Shown: piece by piece, positions 24,699-32,936 of the stretch
Position numbering within the stretch: position 1 is the first letter of the stretch
Layout: each line of letters begins with the position of its first letter
NCBI GenBank assembly: GCA_009775125.1
Contig: VSPD01000009.1
Coordinates: 1-64,000 of the forward strand
Length of the DNA stretch: 64,000 nt
Reading direction: 5' to 3'
DNA from: Muribaculaceae bacterium
GTDB lineage: Bacteria; Bacteroidota; Bacteroidia; Bacteroidales; Muribaculaceae
Made by a program: the position numbers and the translations under genes
The notes under the pieces: generated by a model
Databases searched by the model: none
Told to the model about the DNA's origin: nothing
What the model saw: only the letters and a program-made list of their open reading frames with translations

Positions 24699-27068
24699 AT
24701 GTCCTCTGCCCGTAACAACAACAGCAACGCAAACGCCCGCAAGGCACGGTCGCGCCGTATCGTAAGGACCATGTGGCTCACTTTCGGCATTATCACCGCC
24801 CTTGTATTATTGTTTCTGGTGATGATATATGTCGGGGCCATCGGCTATATGCCCCCGGTGGAACAGTTGAAAAATCCACAAGATAAGTTTGCCACCGTAA
24901 TCTATTCTGCCGACGGGCAGGAAATGGGCCGATATTTCCGAAACACCGGCAACAGGGTATATGCCGACTACAACGAAATTTCACCGTTTGTCGTCGATGC
25001 TCTCATCGCCACCGAAGACGAGCGATTCATGGACCATTCCGGCATCGACGCCAAGGCTCTCGCCCGCGTGTTTGTCAAGACCCTCGTGCTCCGTCAGAAA
25101 AACGCCGGCGGCGGCTCAACCATCACTCAGCAGCTTGCCAAGCAGCTGTATTCTCCCGAAAGCGACGGCCTGCTTTCCCGCGCAATGCAGAAGCCTATCG
25201 AATGGATGATTGCCATAAAGCTCGAAAAGCAATACTCCAAAGAGGAGATTTTGAAAATGTATCTCAACCAGTTCGACTTCCTCTACAACGCCGTCGGAAT
25301 CAAATCTGCCGCCTATGTATATTTCGGCAAGGACCCCAAAGACCTCAATATCGAGGAAGCCGCCACTCTCGTGGGCATGGTAAAGAATCCTTCTTACTTC
25401 AACCCGCGCCGTCACAACGAACGCACACGCCTTCGTCGCAACACCGTGCTCGAGCAGATGTACAAGTCCGGCAAGATTTCTCAAGCCGAGCTCGACTCCT
25501 TGGCCGCGCTCCCTCTCGTGCTCAACTACCATGCCGCCGACCACAAGGAAGGCATCGCGCCTTATTTCCGCGAGGAACTGCGCAGATTTCTACTCGCAAA
25601 AAAGCCCAAAATCGAAAATTATCCTTCTTGGGAGAAGCAACGCTATGTCGACGACTCCGTGCTTTGGGCCACCAACCCTCTTTTCGGATGGGTAGAGAAA
25701 AATCCCAAGCCCGACGGCTCTAAATACGACATCTATAACGACGGACTTAAAATATACACCACCATCGACTCGCGTATGCAACGCCATGCCGAAGATGCCG
25801 TCAACGAACACATGCGCGACCTCCAGCGCCGGTTCTTTGCCGAGAAACGCTCTTCGTCGGTGGCACCCTACTCCGCTTCCACAGGCTACGAGACACGCGA
25901 AAAATACATACGCACCGCCATTGGCCAAAGCGAACGCCGGCGTGTGGCCAAGCTGGCCGGAAAGTCCGACGATGAGATTATCGACGAATTCAACAAGCCG
26001 GTGGAAATGACCGTATTCTCCTACAACGGACCGCTCGACACGGTAATGACGCCACGCGACTCTATTCTCTACACCAAACATTTCCTGCGCACCGGATTCC
26101 TGTCGATGGACCCCCGCAACGGACATGTGAAGGCTTACGTCGGAGGCCCCGATTTCCGCTTCTTCCAATACGATATGGTGTCGACCGGCCGCCGCCAGGT
26201 TGGCTCCACCATCAAGCCCTACCTCTACACCCTGGCAATGGAAGAAGGCATGACACCATGCACGCAATTCCTCAACTCGCAGCCCACGCTCATCGACGGA
26301 AACGGCAGGCCTTGGTCGCCGCGAAACTCCGGCAGCGCGCGTGTAGGCGAGATGGTCGACCTCCGCTGGGCGCTTACCAACTCCAACAACTGGATTTCGG
26401 CCCGTGTGATGGACGTGGTGAAGCCGCAGAACCTCGTGCGCCTGATGCACAACATGGGCATCACTGCCTCCCTGCCCGCCGTGGTGTCGCTCTGTCTCGG
26501 CCCGTGTGAAGTATCCGTAAAAGAGATGGTCACGGCCTACACCGCCTATGCCAACAACGGCATGAAATCGTCGCCCATCTTCGTCACCGCCATAGCCGAC
26601 AACAACGGCAACATCGTATCCCGATTTGTCCCCGAACAGACCGAGGTTATATCCCAGAAAGCATATTACCGCATACTGTCGATTCTCCTCAATGTCGTGG
26701 ACTCCGGCACGGGCAACCGACTTCGTCGCGCCCCGTTCAACATCACGGCGCAGATGGGCGGCAAGACCGGCACGACCAACGACAACTCCGACGGCTGGTT
26801 CATGGGATTCACCCCCGACCTAGTCTCCGGCGTGTGGGTAGGCGGCGAAGAACGCACCATCCACTTCAACACCATGGCCAACGGCCAGGGCGCGTCCATG
26901 GCCTTGCCTATCTACGGCAAATACATGTCGAAAATCTACAACGACCCGCAGCTCAATTACAGCCAAAGCTCCACATTCCGCTTCCCCTCAAACATCAACC
27001 TCTGCGAAGGCGAATTCTATGCCGAACCCGAGCAAGTGGAAGAAAGCATCGACGGCGTATTCGACTGA
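24699..27068 (+). CDS. penicillin-binding protein 1A, bifunctional transglycosylase/transpeptidase
   Basis: Class A PBP that polymerises lipid II and cross-links the stem peptides. The order is: cytoplasmic Arg-rich head, membrane helix (about 25-48), GT51 domain with EDERFMDHSGID near 106 and GGGSTITQQLAKQLYSP near 136-152, linker, then the transpeptidase with the nucleophile in GSTIKPY (S about 503), SNN (about 568) and KTGTT (about 689). Length (789) is typical for Bacteroidetes PBP1A. The C-terminal end is acidic (EPEQVEESIDGVFD). It begins an operon with a LysM/periplasmic-binding protein and an outer-membrane barrel, suggesting coupling of wall synthesis to the outer membrane. Confidence 0.95.
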   Translation: MSSARNNNSNANARKARSRRIVRTMWLTFGIITALVLLFLVMIYVGAIGYMPPVEQLKNPQDKFATVIYSADGQEMGRYFRNTGNRVYADYNEISPFVVDALIATEDERFMDHSGIDAKALARVFVKTLVLRQKNAGGGSTITQQLAKQLYSPESDGLLSRAMQKPIEWMIAIKLEKQYSKEEILKMYLNQFDFLYNAVGIKSAAYVYFGKDPKDLNIEEAATLVGMVKNPSYFNPRRHNERTRLRRNTVLEQMYKSGKISQAELDSLAALPLVLNYHAADHKEGIAPYFREELRRFLLAKKPKIENYPSWEKQRYVDDSVLWATNPLFGWVEKNPKPDGSKYDIYNDGLKIYTTIDSRMQRHAEDAVNEHMRDLQRRFFAEKRSSSVAPYSASTGYETREKYIRTAIGQSERRRVAKLAGKSDDEIIDEFNKPVEMTVFSYNGPLDTVMTPRDSILYTKHFLRTGFLSMDPRNGHVKAYVGGPDFRFFQYDMVSTGRRQVGSTIKPYLYTLAMEEGMTPCTQFLNSQPTLIDGNGRPWSPRNSGSARVGEMVDLRWALTNSNNWISARVMDVVKPQNLVRLMHNMGITASLPAVVSLCLGPCEVSVKEMVTAYTAYANNGMKSSPIFVTAIADNNGNIVSRFVPEQTEVISQKAYYRILSILLNVVDSGTGNRLRRAPFNITAQMGGKTGTTNDNSDGWFMGFTPDLVSGVWVGGEERTIHFNTMANGQGASMALPIYGKYMSKIYNDPQLNYSQSSTFRFPSNINLCEGEFYAEPEQVEESIDGVFD

Positions 27069-27108
27069 CCCGCAGCGAATCAGAAAAATAACATAAATAC
27101 AAAATAAG

Positions 27109-29001
27109 GTGTTTGTATCTCTCAAATATTTAGCGGCAGCTTCCGCATTGCTTCTCGGCGCAGCGTCGGCAAAAGCAATCGACCTCCCCGTAAAAAGTAT
27201 CGACGGCAAAGACTACTATTATTATAGCGTGAAAACCGGCGACACCCTCTATTCCATCTCCGAGCTCACCGGCATTTCAACCGACGACATAAAACGCACC
27301 AACCCCAACGTGGCCAACGGACTTTCCAAGGGCTCGCTGCTGCTCTTTGCTGTCGACGACTTCGACAACGGAATCGTGCGTCACACCGTGAAAAAGAACG
27401 AGACGGTATTTGGTATCGCAAACCTTTACAAAGTCACGCCCGAAGCCCTGATCGAGGCTAATCCGCAAGCCGAACGAGGCGTTCGCTCCGGCATGGTGCT
27501 CACCATCCCGCGCGGCTCTTATTCGGCAACGAAACTGGCCGTACGCCCTGCCGATTCCAAGCCCGTGGCCGATTATACGCCCGCCGACGCTCCCGCATCG
27601 GCTCCCGCTCCCCTGCCCCTGACACACAAAGTTGAGGCCGGCGAGACATTCTCATTCATAGCCTTAAAATACGGGCTTTCCACCGACGACCTCGTCGACT
27701 ACAATCCCTTTGTCGACCCTCACCATATGCCCGTGGGCACAGTGCTCCGCCTCGCCGACGATGCTCCCCTGGTGCTTCAAACGCCCGAAAGCCGCCTGCG
27801 CGAAATACGGAAATCGGATATTACCGAAACAGCCGAACGCCTGCCCTCCGCTTCGTCCACATCCGGCAGCAATTCCGAAACAGCGGCAGATGCCGAAAAC
27901 CGGGCCGCTGAAACGGCCATACTCGTGCTCCAGCCATTTATGACCGACGACGATGCCATGACGCGCCCCACCCAGCTCGTCACCGACTTCTACCGTGGCC
28001 TCATCCTTGCCGCCGACACTCTTGCCGGAGAATCCGGGCAGCACGTCACCATTGTAGCAGCCGACACAAAAGGCGACGCCGCCAACACCCTCTCCATCAT
28101 CAACGACACAATGCGCAGCCTTGCCGACAACGAGTCGTCGCTCTCCGCCATCATTGCCCCCGAAGATGCGACCCAGCTCGACGAAATCTGCAAGATAGCC
28201 GCCGAACTTGGAATCTACGTCTTCAACCCCAACAATATCAAGGACGAGACATACCTCACCAATCCGTATGTAATTCAGGCCAACATAACGCAACAGGACA
28301 TGTACGACAAAGCCATCGATGCTTTCATGGAGCGTTACGACGGCTTCATCCCCGTGATACTCGACCACGAAGGCGACCGCAACGAAAAAGCCCACTTCGT
28401 CACCGCCCTCACCGACAGTTTCGGCCAAAAAGGAATTACCCCGATTACGATTAATTTCTCCGGCTCGCTCTCCGACGACGACCTCGCCGGCCTCAACGAC
28501 ACCGACCGCTACGTCTTCATCCCCATGACAGGCTCGCTCTCCACATTCAAACGTTTTGCCACGGCTCTCATCAAGCTCCGCGCCGCCGAAACCGGCGAAT
28601 CGCGCTTTGCACTTTTCGGCTATCCCGACTGGGTAACATTCCGCGGCGACGCACTCGAAAATCTCCATATGCTCGACGCCACCATCTACTCCCGTTTCTT
28701 CCTCGACGAATCTTCTTACGAGGCCAAAGAGGTGGCCGACGCCTTCACCCGCTGGTACGGCACAGAGATGCTCGAAATGGTGCCAAGCCAGGCTATCTTG
28801 GGCTATGATACCGGCTTGTTCCTCATCCGCGCCCTGCGTCACAACAACGGCTCGCTCGACAATCTCGAAAACTTCCGCAGCTTCCGCGGCACGCAATCCA
28901 CGTTCCGCTTCGACCGCGTCGACGACGGCGGCTATGTCAACAAAGCCCTCTACATTATCAACTTCAAACCTGCCGGCCAATGCTCTGTCGACGTGCTCTG
29001 A
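27109..29001 (+). CDS. LysM-repeat protein fused to a periplasmic binding-protein-like domain
   Basis: Exported protein (630 residues). Starting at GTG 27109 gives a convincing signal peptide (FVSLKYLAAASALLLGAASAKA); no ATG serves. Three LysM modules follow: YYSVKTGDTLYSISELTG, HTVKKNETVFGIANLYKV and HKVEAGETFSFIALKYGL, which bind peptidoglycan glycan chains. After a Ser/Glu-rich linker (about 235-275), residues 275-630 resemble a type I periplasmic binding fold (Leu/Ile/Val-binding protein class). This architecture recurs in Bacteroidetes without a settled function; it may sense a ligand or PG fragment, or act like the LpoA activators that pair with PBP1A, which have the same fold class. 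That last idea is inference, encouraged by the adjacent PBP1A. Confidence 0.85.
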   Translation: MFVSLKYLAAASALLLGAASAKAIDLPVKSIDGKDYYYYSVKTGDTLYSISELTGISTDDIKRTNPNVANGLSKGSLLLFAVDDFDNGIVRHTVKKNETVFGIANLYKVTPEALIEANPQAERGVRSGMVLTIPRGSYSATKLAVRPADSKPVADYTPADAPASAPAPLPLTHKVEAGETFSFIALKYGLSTDDLVDYNPFVDPHHMPVGTVLRLADDAPLVLQTPESRLREIRKSDITETAERLPSASSTSGSNSETAADAENRAAETAILVLQPFMTDDDAMTRPTQLVTDFYRGLILAADTLAGESGQHVTIVAADTKGDAANTLSIINDTMRSLADNESSLSAIIAPEDATQLDEICKIAAELGIYVFNPNNIKDETYLTNPYVIQANITQQDMYDKAIDAFMERYDGFIPVILDHEGDRNEKAHFVTALTDSFGQKGITPITINFSGSLSDDDLAGLNDTDRYVFIPMTGSLSTFKRFATALIKLRAAETGESRFALFGYPDWVTFRGDALENLHMLDATIYSRFFLDESSYEAKEVADAFTRWYGTEMLEMVPSQAILGYDTGLFLIRALRHNNGSLDNLENFRSFRGTQSTFRFDRVDDGGYVNKALYIINFKPAGQCSVDVL

Positions 29002-29666
29002 TTTGCTGCCTCGTCCTCGCCTCCGCGCTTTTCGCGGCTGCCGAGACCCATTACAAAGCCCATATCTCGGTGGGGGCGCATGGCGGCATAGGCCTGTCGA
29101 AAGTGTCGTTCGCCCCGTCGGTAAAGCAATCGTGGGCCAACGGCCTCACCGGCGGCATATCCGTTCGCTACGCCGAGGAACGCCATGTCGGCGTGCTCGC
29201 CGAACTCAATTTTGTGCAACGCGGCTGGAAAGAAAATTTTGAGGAAGCGCCCCTCGACTACACCCGCACCCTCAACTACATCTCCCTCCCCATCATGACG
29301 CATATCTATTTCGGGAGCCGACGCGTGAAATGCTTCTTCAACCTCGGTCCCGAATTCTCATACATGATATCAGAGTCGACATCGGCCAACTTCGACTACA
29401 ACGACCCGCTCTCATCGCCCGACTGGCCTCAAAAAGCCCGCATGACCGAGCAACTTGCCACACCGGTCCACAACAAATTCGACTACGGCATCTGCGCAGG
29501 CTTCGGCGTTGAGTTCTATCTCCGTCCGCGCCACTCGGCCTACCTCGAAGCCCGCTACTACTACGGCCTCGGCAACATCTTCCCCTCCTCCAAGGCCGAC
29601 ACATTCGGCGCATCCCGCAACATGACCCTCGCCGTAACCCTCGGCTACAACTTCCGCCTCCGCTAA
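28980..29666 (+). CDS. outer-membrane beta-barrel protein (PorT-like)
   Basis: A 228-residue protein with a signal peptide (ALICCLVLASALFAAAE), then alternating amphipathic strands such as HISVGAHGGIGLSK, VGVLAELNFVQRGW, LNYISLPIMTHIYF, CFFNLGPEFSYMIS, YLEARYYYGLG and a terminal NMTLAVTLGYNFRLR with the aromatic/Arg end typical of outer-membrane barrels. It fits the PF13568 group. The start overlaps the LysM gene by 22 bp, indicating coupled expression. The LysM protein upstream could tether the wall to this barrel. Specific function unknown. Confidence 0.85.
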   Translation: MLCRRALICCLVLASALFAAAETHYKAHISVGAHGGIGLSKVSFAPSVKQSWANGLTGGISVRYAEERHVGVLAELNFVQRGWKENFEEAPLDYTRTLNYISLPIMTHIYFGSRRVKCFFNLGPEFSYMISESTSANFDYNDPLSSPDWPQKARMTEQLATPVHNKFDYGICAGFGVEFYLRPRHSAYLEARYYYGLGNIFPSSKADTFGASRNMTLAVTLGYNFRLR

Positions 29667-29695
29667 CCCCCGGAAAATCATCATTAATACCACGG

Positions 29696-29763
29696 TGTAG
29701 GAACACAAGCCTCCGGCTTGTGATAAATACTTATAGGCGGACGCACGAGCCGTGCGTCCATAC
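29696..29763. repeat. mosaic of CACAAGCC hairpin and REP palindrome
   Basis: CACAAGCCTCCGGCTTGTG (29703-29721) forms a hairpin and is followed by GATAAATACTTATAGGC and a family A palindrome (29739-29763). The same order occurs at 32514-32558. It occupies most of the gap between the barrel gene and the cupin gene. Confidence 0.75.
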
Positions 29764-29841
29764 ATTCGTTAACTTTCAACCTCATCCCTCCGAACCAATC
29801 GGTGGCGGGCGGCGTTGTATGTAAAAACTAAATATACGATT

Positions 29842-30168
29842 ATGGAAAGTACCCAACGCATAAATACCGTGTTCCGTCCCGCCGAGGCAGTAACTTACAA
29901 TCCCAATAGGGTTATATTCGACCAAACCATGAGAGCCGCCTATGGCGGCGTGAATATCCTTGCCCTTAAAGCCGGACAAAACCTGGTGAAGCACACTGCC
30001 CCCGGCGCCGTTACCATCTATATGCTCGAGGGCGAGGCCCGCTTCATCATAGAAGGAGAGCCTAAGATTTTAAAGACAGGAGATGCCGTGGTAATGGAAG
30101 CCGGCACACCGCATAGCGTCCAAGCAGTGGCCGACTCCAAAATAATGCTTGTAAAAATCGATAACTAA
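29842..30168 (+). CDS. cupin domain protein
   Basis: A small single-cupin protein (108 residues). Conserved cupin motif 1 is degenerate (VKHTAPGAVTIYMLEGE) and motif 2 is GDAVVMEAGTPHSVQA with the single histidine, so metal ligation may be incomplete. The short beta-barrel is soluble with no signal peptide. ATG 29842 is chosen over an upstream TTG because the sequence before it is not conserved-looking and lies in the repeat. Binding ligand unknown; such Bacteroidales cupins may sense small metabolites. Single-gene unit. Confidence 0.82.
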   Translation: MESTQRINTVFRPAEAVTYNPNRVIFDQTMRAAYGGVNILALKAGQNLVKHTAPGAVTIYMLEGEARFIIEGEPKILKTGDAVVMEAGTPHSVQAVADSKIMLVKIDN

Positions 30169-30195
30169 CCTTTTATCTAAGGTGAATTTTCGTGG

Positions 30196-30310
30196 ATTGA
30201 CGTGAATAAAATAATTTCGGGGATTTTTCACGTTAATGGCCACGAATAATTCGTTAATCCGAGTTAATCTAAAATTAATGATTAATTTACGGTTATTAAC
30301 GCAAAACGAC
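30196..30310. repeat. dispersed repeat family D, copy 2
   Basis: Shares with 23090-23215 the words AATTTCGGGGATTTTTCACG, GTTAATGGCC, CACGAATAATTC and GTTAAT/ATTAAC ends. It fills the gap between the convergent cupin and DUF4886 genes. Confidence 0.65.
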
Positions 30311-30321
30311 ATTTATTTTTG

Positions 30322-31152
30322 TCATTTTTTCACGTCGTACGGGTTGCTGAGGGCATCCTGCACGGCGCAGCGTATCGCCTCGCACTGCATCGGAGTAAGA
30401 TGCCCGGGGCGATAATTTATTCCCGACACCGGCTTGTCGAACAGCACGCCAAACCATGTGCACGAGGCTATGAACCGGCCGGCATCGAGGCTAAGGTGAT
30501 AGCCGTCGCGGGTCAAGTCGGAGCCAAGTTCGGTGGCGCGCGCATTTTGTATTGCCGTGCCGACCGGGATTACACCGGCCAATTCCGGATTGTCGGCAAG
30601 GGCCTTGCGCATCGACGCTACAATAGCGCGATACATCGTCATCTGGTCGTTGCCGTAGCTCTTGAAACCGGAGTGGTCGGAATCAGGCGAATACGCCCAT
30701 GTCATGTGCCACAGAAACTTCGGATGCGAGCCTGCCTGCTCGCGCACCTTGGCGATAAGTCGCGGCAAATTTACATACGTCGAGTCGATGCCCGAGAAAT
30801 GGCTTGCCTGCTGGAAAGTGATCACATCCCACGGCTCGTCGGCAAGAGCTTTCGACAACGCGCAGTCGGCAATCGTGTCGGCACGTCCCGACAAATCGAT
30901 CTTGCGATAACTGTAAGCCGGAGCGTCGGCCACTATATTTTCATAATGCCGGTCGACAGAGCATCCCGGAATATAAAGATTTCCTATAATAATGTCACAG
31001 CCGGCAGAAGCCGCCACATTGTGCATTTCCTGCTCGAGGGCATCTACGGAAAAACTGTTGCCTATCGCCAACACACGCAAAGGCTCATCTGCTCTTGTCG
31101 AAAACATCGACACGACAGCAAACAGCAATAATAAATAAATTGATTTCTTCAT
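30322..31152 (-). CDS. DUF4886 SGNH-type hydrolase, secreted
   Basis: Signal peptide MKKSIYLLLLFAVVSMFSTRA, then an SGNH/GDSL-like fold: block I is LAIGNSFSVDA with the candidate nucleophile Ser, a middle block GNLYIPGCSVDRH, and the final DGYHLS with candidate Asp/His. DUF4886 proteins are common in Bacteroidetes and often lie near glycan-use genes, consistent with a carbohydrate esterase role; the substrate is unknown. It is divergent from the GH16 gene (115 bp between starts), so the two may share regulation. Confidence 0.85.
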   Translation of the reverse strand: MKKSIYLLLLFAVVSMFSTRADEPLRVLAIGNSFSVDALEQEMHNVAASAGCDIIIGNLYIPGCSVDRHYENIVADAPAYSYRKIDLSGRADTIADCALSKALADEPWDVITFQQASHFSGIDSTYVNLPRLIAKVREQAGSHPKFLWHMTWAYSPDSDHSGFKSYGNDQMTMYRAIVASMRKALADNPELAGVIPVGTAIQNARATELGSDLTRDGYHLSLDAGRFIASCTWFGVLFDKPVSGINYRPGHLTPMQCEAIRCAVQDALSNPYDVKK

Positions 31153-31177
31153 GGTCTAAAAAATATGATTTCAAGTA

Positions 31178-31185
31178 CAAAATTA
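31178..31185 (-). promoter_or_regulatory. -7 element for the DUF4886 gene
   Basis: Minus-strand TAATTTTG, 25 bp before the start codon at 31152; no good -33. Confidence 0.5.
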
Positions 31186-31228
31186 CGAATTTTTCACCTA
31201 CGATAAAATCGGCTGCGAAAATTTTCCT

Positions 31229-31236
31229 TATCTTTG
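31229..31236 (+). promoter_or_regulatory. -7 element for the GH16 gene
   Basis: TATCTTTG, 31 bp before the start codon at 31268. It lies back to back with the DUF4886 promoter, 43 bp apart. Confidence 0.6.
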
Positions 31237-31267
31237 TACATCCTTTTACTATTTTTATCCATTCCTT

Positions 31268-32200
31268 ATGAAGAAAACTTTATTTATAGCCTTATCAGCC
31301 ATATCCGCGGCTTGCATGTACGGGGCCGAACCCCAGACCGGCTCCGGCGAGACCGGCTCCTACCGCCTTGTATGGCAAGACCTTTTCGACGGCCCTTGCC
31401 TCGACTCGCTCGCATGGAATATCGAAGTGACTCCCCGTCCGGCAAATCAAGAATTGCAGTACTACACCGACCGCCCCTGCAACGTGTCTGTCGGCGACGA
31501 CGGCCGTGGCAACGGTTGCCTTATCCTCACAGCCAAAAGGGAGGATTACAAAGGACGGAATTTCACATCGGGACGCGTCAACACTCGTGGAAAAGTCAAT
31601 TTCAAATACGGCAAAATCGAGGCGTCGGTGCTCATGCCCTCCACTGCCGACGGCCTGTGGCCGGCTTTCTGGATGATGGGCGACGACATCTCCTCCGTAG
31701 GCTGGCCCCGATGCGGCGAGATAGATATTTTTGAAATGGGCCACCACGAGGGCATCGCCAACGGCACCCAAGGCTCGTATATGAACGGCGCGGCACACTG
31801 GGGCTACTATATCGACCGGCAATATCCCACCACCGCCACTTTCAGCAACGCCCCCTACTCCGTCCACGACGGCCAATACCACCTCTTCACTTGCATATGG
31901 ACGCCCGAAAAAGCGTCCATGTATCTCGACCTCGACAAATATCCCGACGCGGATCCTTATTACGAATTGGTTATCGACCATAACGGAACTCCCGACGACC
32001 GCTCTGCCGACCTCTATTTCCGCAAACCCTTCCATATCCTGTTCAACCTTGCCGTGGGCGGACACTTCCCCGGCATCACCGACCCTGATAAAATCTCGGC
32101 CCTCAACTCCTCCAACGACAACACCGCCAACTATTACATCAACTATGTAAAAGTTTACCAGCGCGACGAAGACGAAGGCTCACTCCAAACCCCGAAATAA
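31268..32200 (+). CDS. glycoside hydrolase family 16 beta-glucanase
   Basis: An exported endo-beta-glucanase-like enzyme (310 residues). A signal peptide (KKTLFIALSAISAACMYGAE) is followed by the GH16 jelly roll. The catalytic signature is GEIDIFEMGHHEG with nucleophile E151 and acid/base E156; other family positions include LVWQDLFDG, SGRVNTRGK, LWPAFWMMG and PFHILFNLAVGG. The residues after the signature suggest a laminarinase or licheninase-type specificity, but the exact substrate cannot be read off. A cysteine sits near the predicted cleavage site without a clear lipobox, so lipoprotein status is uncertain. Not part of a visible SusCD locus. Confidence 0.93.
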   Translation: MKKTLFIALSAISAACMYGAEPQTGSGETGSYRLVWQDLFDGPCLDSLAWNIEVTPRPANQELQYYTDRPCNVSVGDDGRGNGCLILTAKREDYKGRNFTSGRVNTRGKVNFKYGKIEASVLMPSTADGLWPAFWMMGDDISSVGWPRCGEIDIFEMGHHEGIANGTQGSYMNGAAHWGYYIDRQYPTTATFSNAPYSVHDGQYHLFTCIWTPEKASMYLDLDKYPDADPYYELVIDHNGTPDDRSADLYFRKPFHILFNLAVGGHFPGITDPDKISALNSSNDNTANYYINYVKVYQRDEDEGSLQTPK

Positions 32201-32269
32201 AAAGTCGCGTCAGCAGCGATACCGAAAGAATCTTGGGCGTGTGTCAAAAAGGCGGTTTATGCCGAGATT

Positions 32270-32427
32270 GTAGGGACGCACGGCTCGTGCGTCCGAGGGG
32301 GCTGCGCCGGGCCGGAACTATCAGGAACCATGAACGAACCATCGCCGGACTATCTTTTGAGACGTTTTGTCGGCAAAGAATCTCCAACCATCTTTTTCTC
32401 GCAAAGCTCGATAGCAATGCGGACGAC
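32270..32427 (+). repeat. REP palindrome fused to family C repeat, copy 2
   Basis: GTAGGGACGCACGGCTCGTG and the following GCGTCC (32270-32294) lead directly into GCTGCGCCGGGCCGGAACTA and the remainder of the family C repeat, which is the reverse complement of 14118-14258 with scattered differences. Confidence 0.8.
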
Positions 32428-32545
32428 GCGAGATTGCGCAAGCCGGAGGCTCGCGTTCCTACACCGGTTGCAGGAACACTAATCGCGAAGCGCTTTGCCT
32501 CAGGCAAAGAACCCTCCGGCTTGTGATAAATGCTCATAGGCGGAC

Positions 32546-32882
32546 GCACGAGCCGTGCAATGCGGTTCAAATAAGGGCGTATCACAGAATCGCGTAGCGA
32601 TTTCCGACAATAGCCGTGGGTGAGGGCGTGGCGAAGCCTCGACCGAACCCACGGAAAAAGGTTGCCGGCAACCGGGGATTTGGAGCGGAGGCCGGCCGAA
32701 GCGTTCGAGAATGCCAGCCGTGGTGTAGAATGCTACGCTGTCGCTCGCTCCAATACCACGGATGATTACAACGCACATACCCGGGGTTACGCTGTCGCTC
32801 CACCCCGGGCTACATTCTTGAATCGCTACGCGATTCTCATCCATAGCGACGGCTTATTTGAAACGCATTGCACGAGCCGTGC
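32546..32882. mobile_element. MITE-like element inserted in a REP palindrome
   Basis: The element body is 32559-32869 (311 bp). Its ends AATGCGGTTCAAATAAG (32559-32575) and CTTATTTGAAACGCATT (32853-32869) are inverted repeats matching 16 of 17. It is flanked by the direct repeat GCACGAGCCGTGC (32546-32558 and 32870-32882), and joining the flanks restores a family A palindrome. The interior holds four or five hairpins, for example GAATCGCGTAGCGATTTC, CCGTGGGT/ACCCACGG, CCGTGGT/ACCACGG, ACCCGGGGT/ACCCCGGG and GAATCGCTACGCGATTC. It encodes no protein, so it would have to be moved in trans. Confidence 0.75.
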
Positions 32883-32936
32883 GTCCCTACACTGTGGGTG
32901 AGGGATTGAGGTGGGCTTGATGGGTGCGTGGCGAGG

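Larger units (their letters stand above)
32201..32936. other. 736-bp gene-free interval made almost wholly of repeats
   Basis: From left to right: a REP palindrome fused to a family C copy (32270-32427); a GCAAGCCGGAGGCTCGC / GTTCCTACACCGG segment (about 32438-32475); a GAAGCGC/TTTGCC hairpin segment; the CTCCGGCTTGTG mosaic (32514-32558); a 311-bp element inserted into a palindrome (32559-32869); and the REP remainder (32870-32890). No coding frame is credible here. Confidence 0.75.

Noticed and set aside
32546..32882. CRISPR-like array from the repeated hairpins
   Set aside because: The repeats are different hairpins without a constant repeat-spacer period, and no cas genes are nearby.
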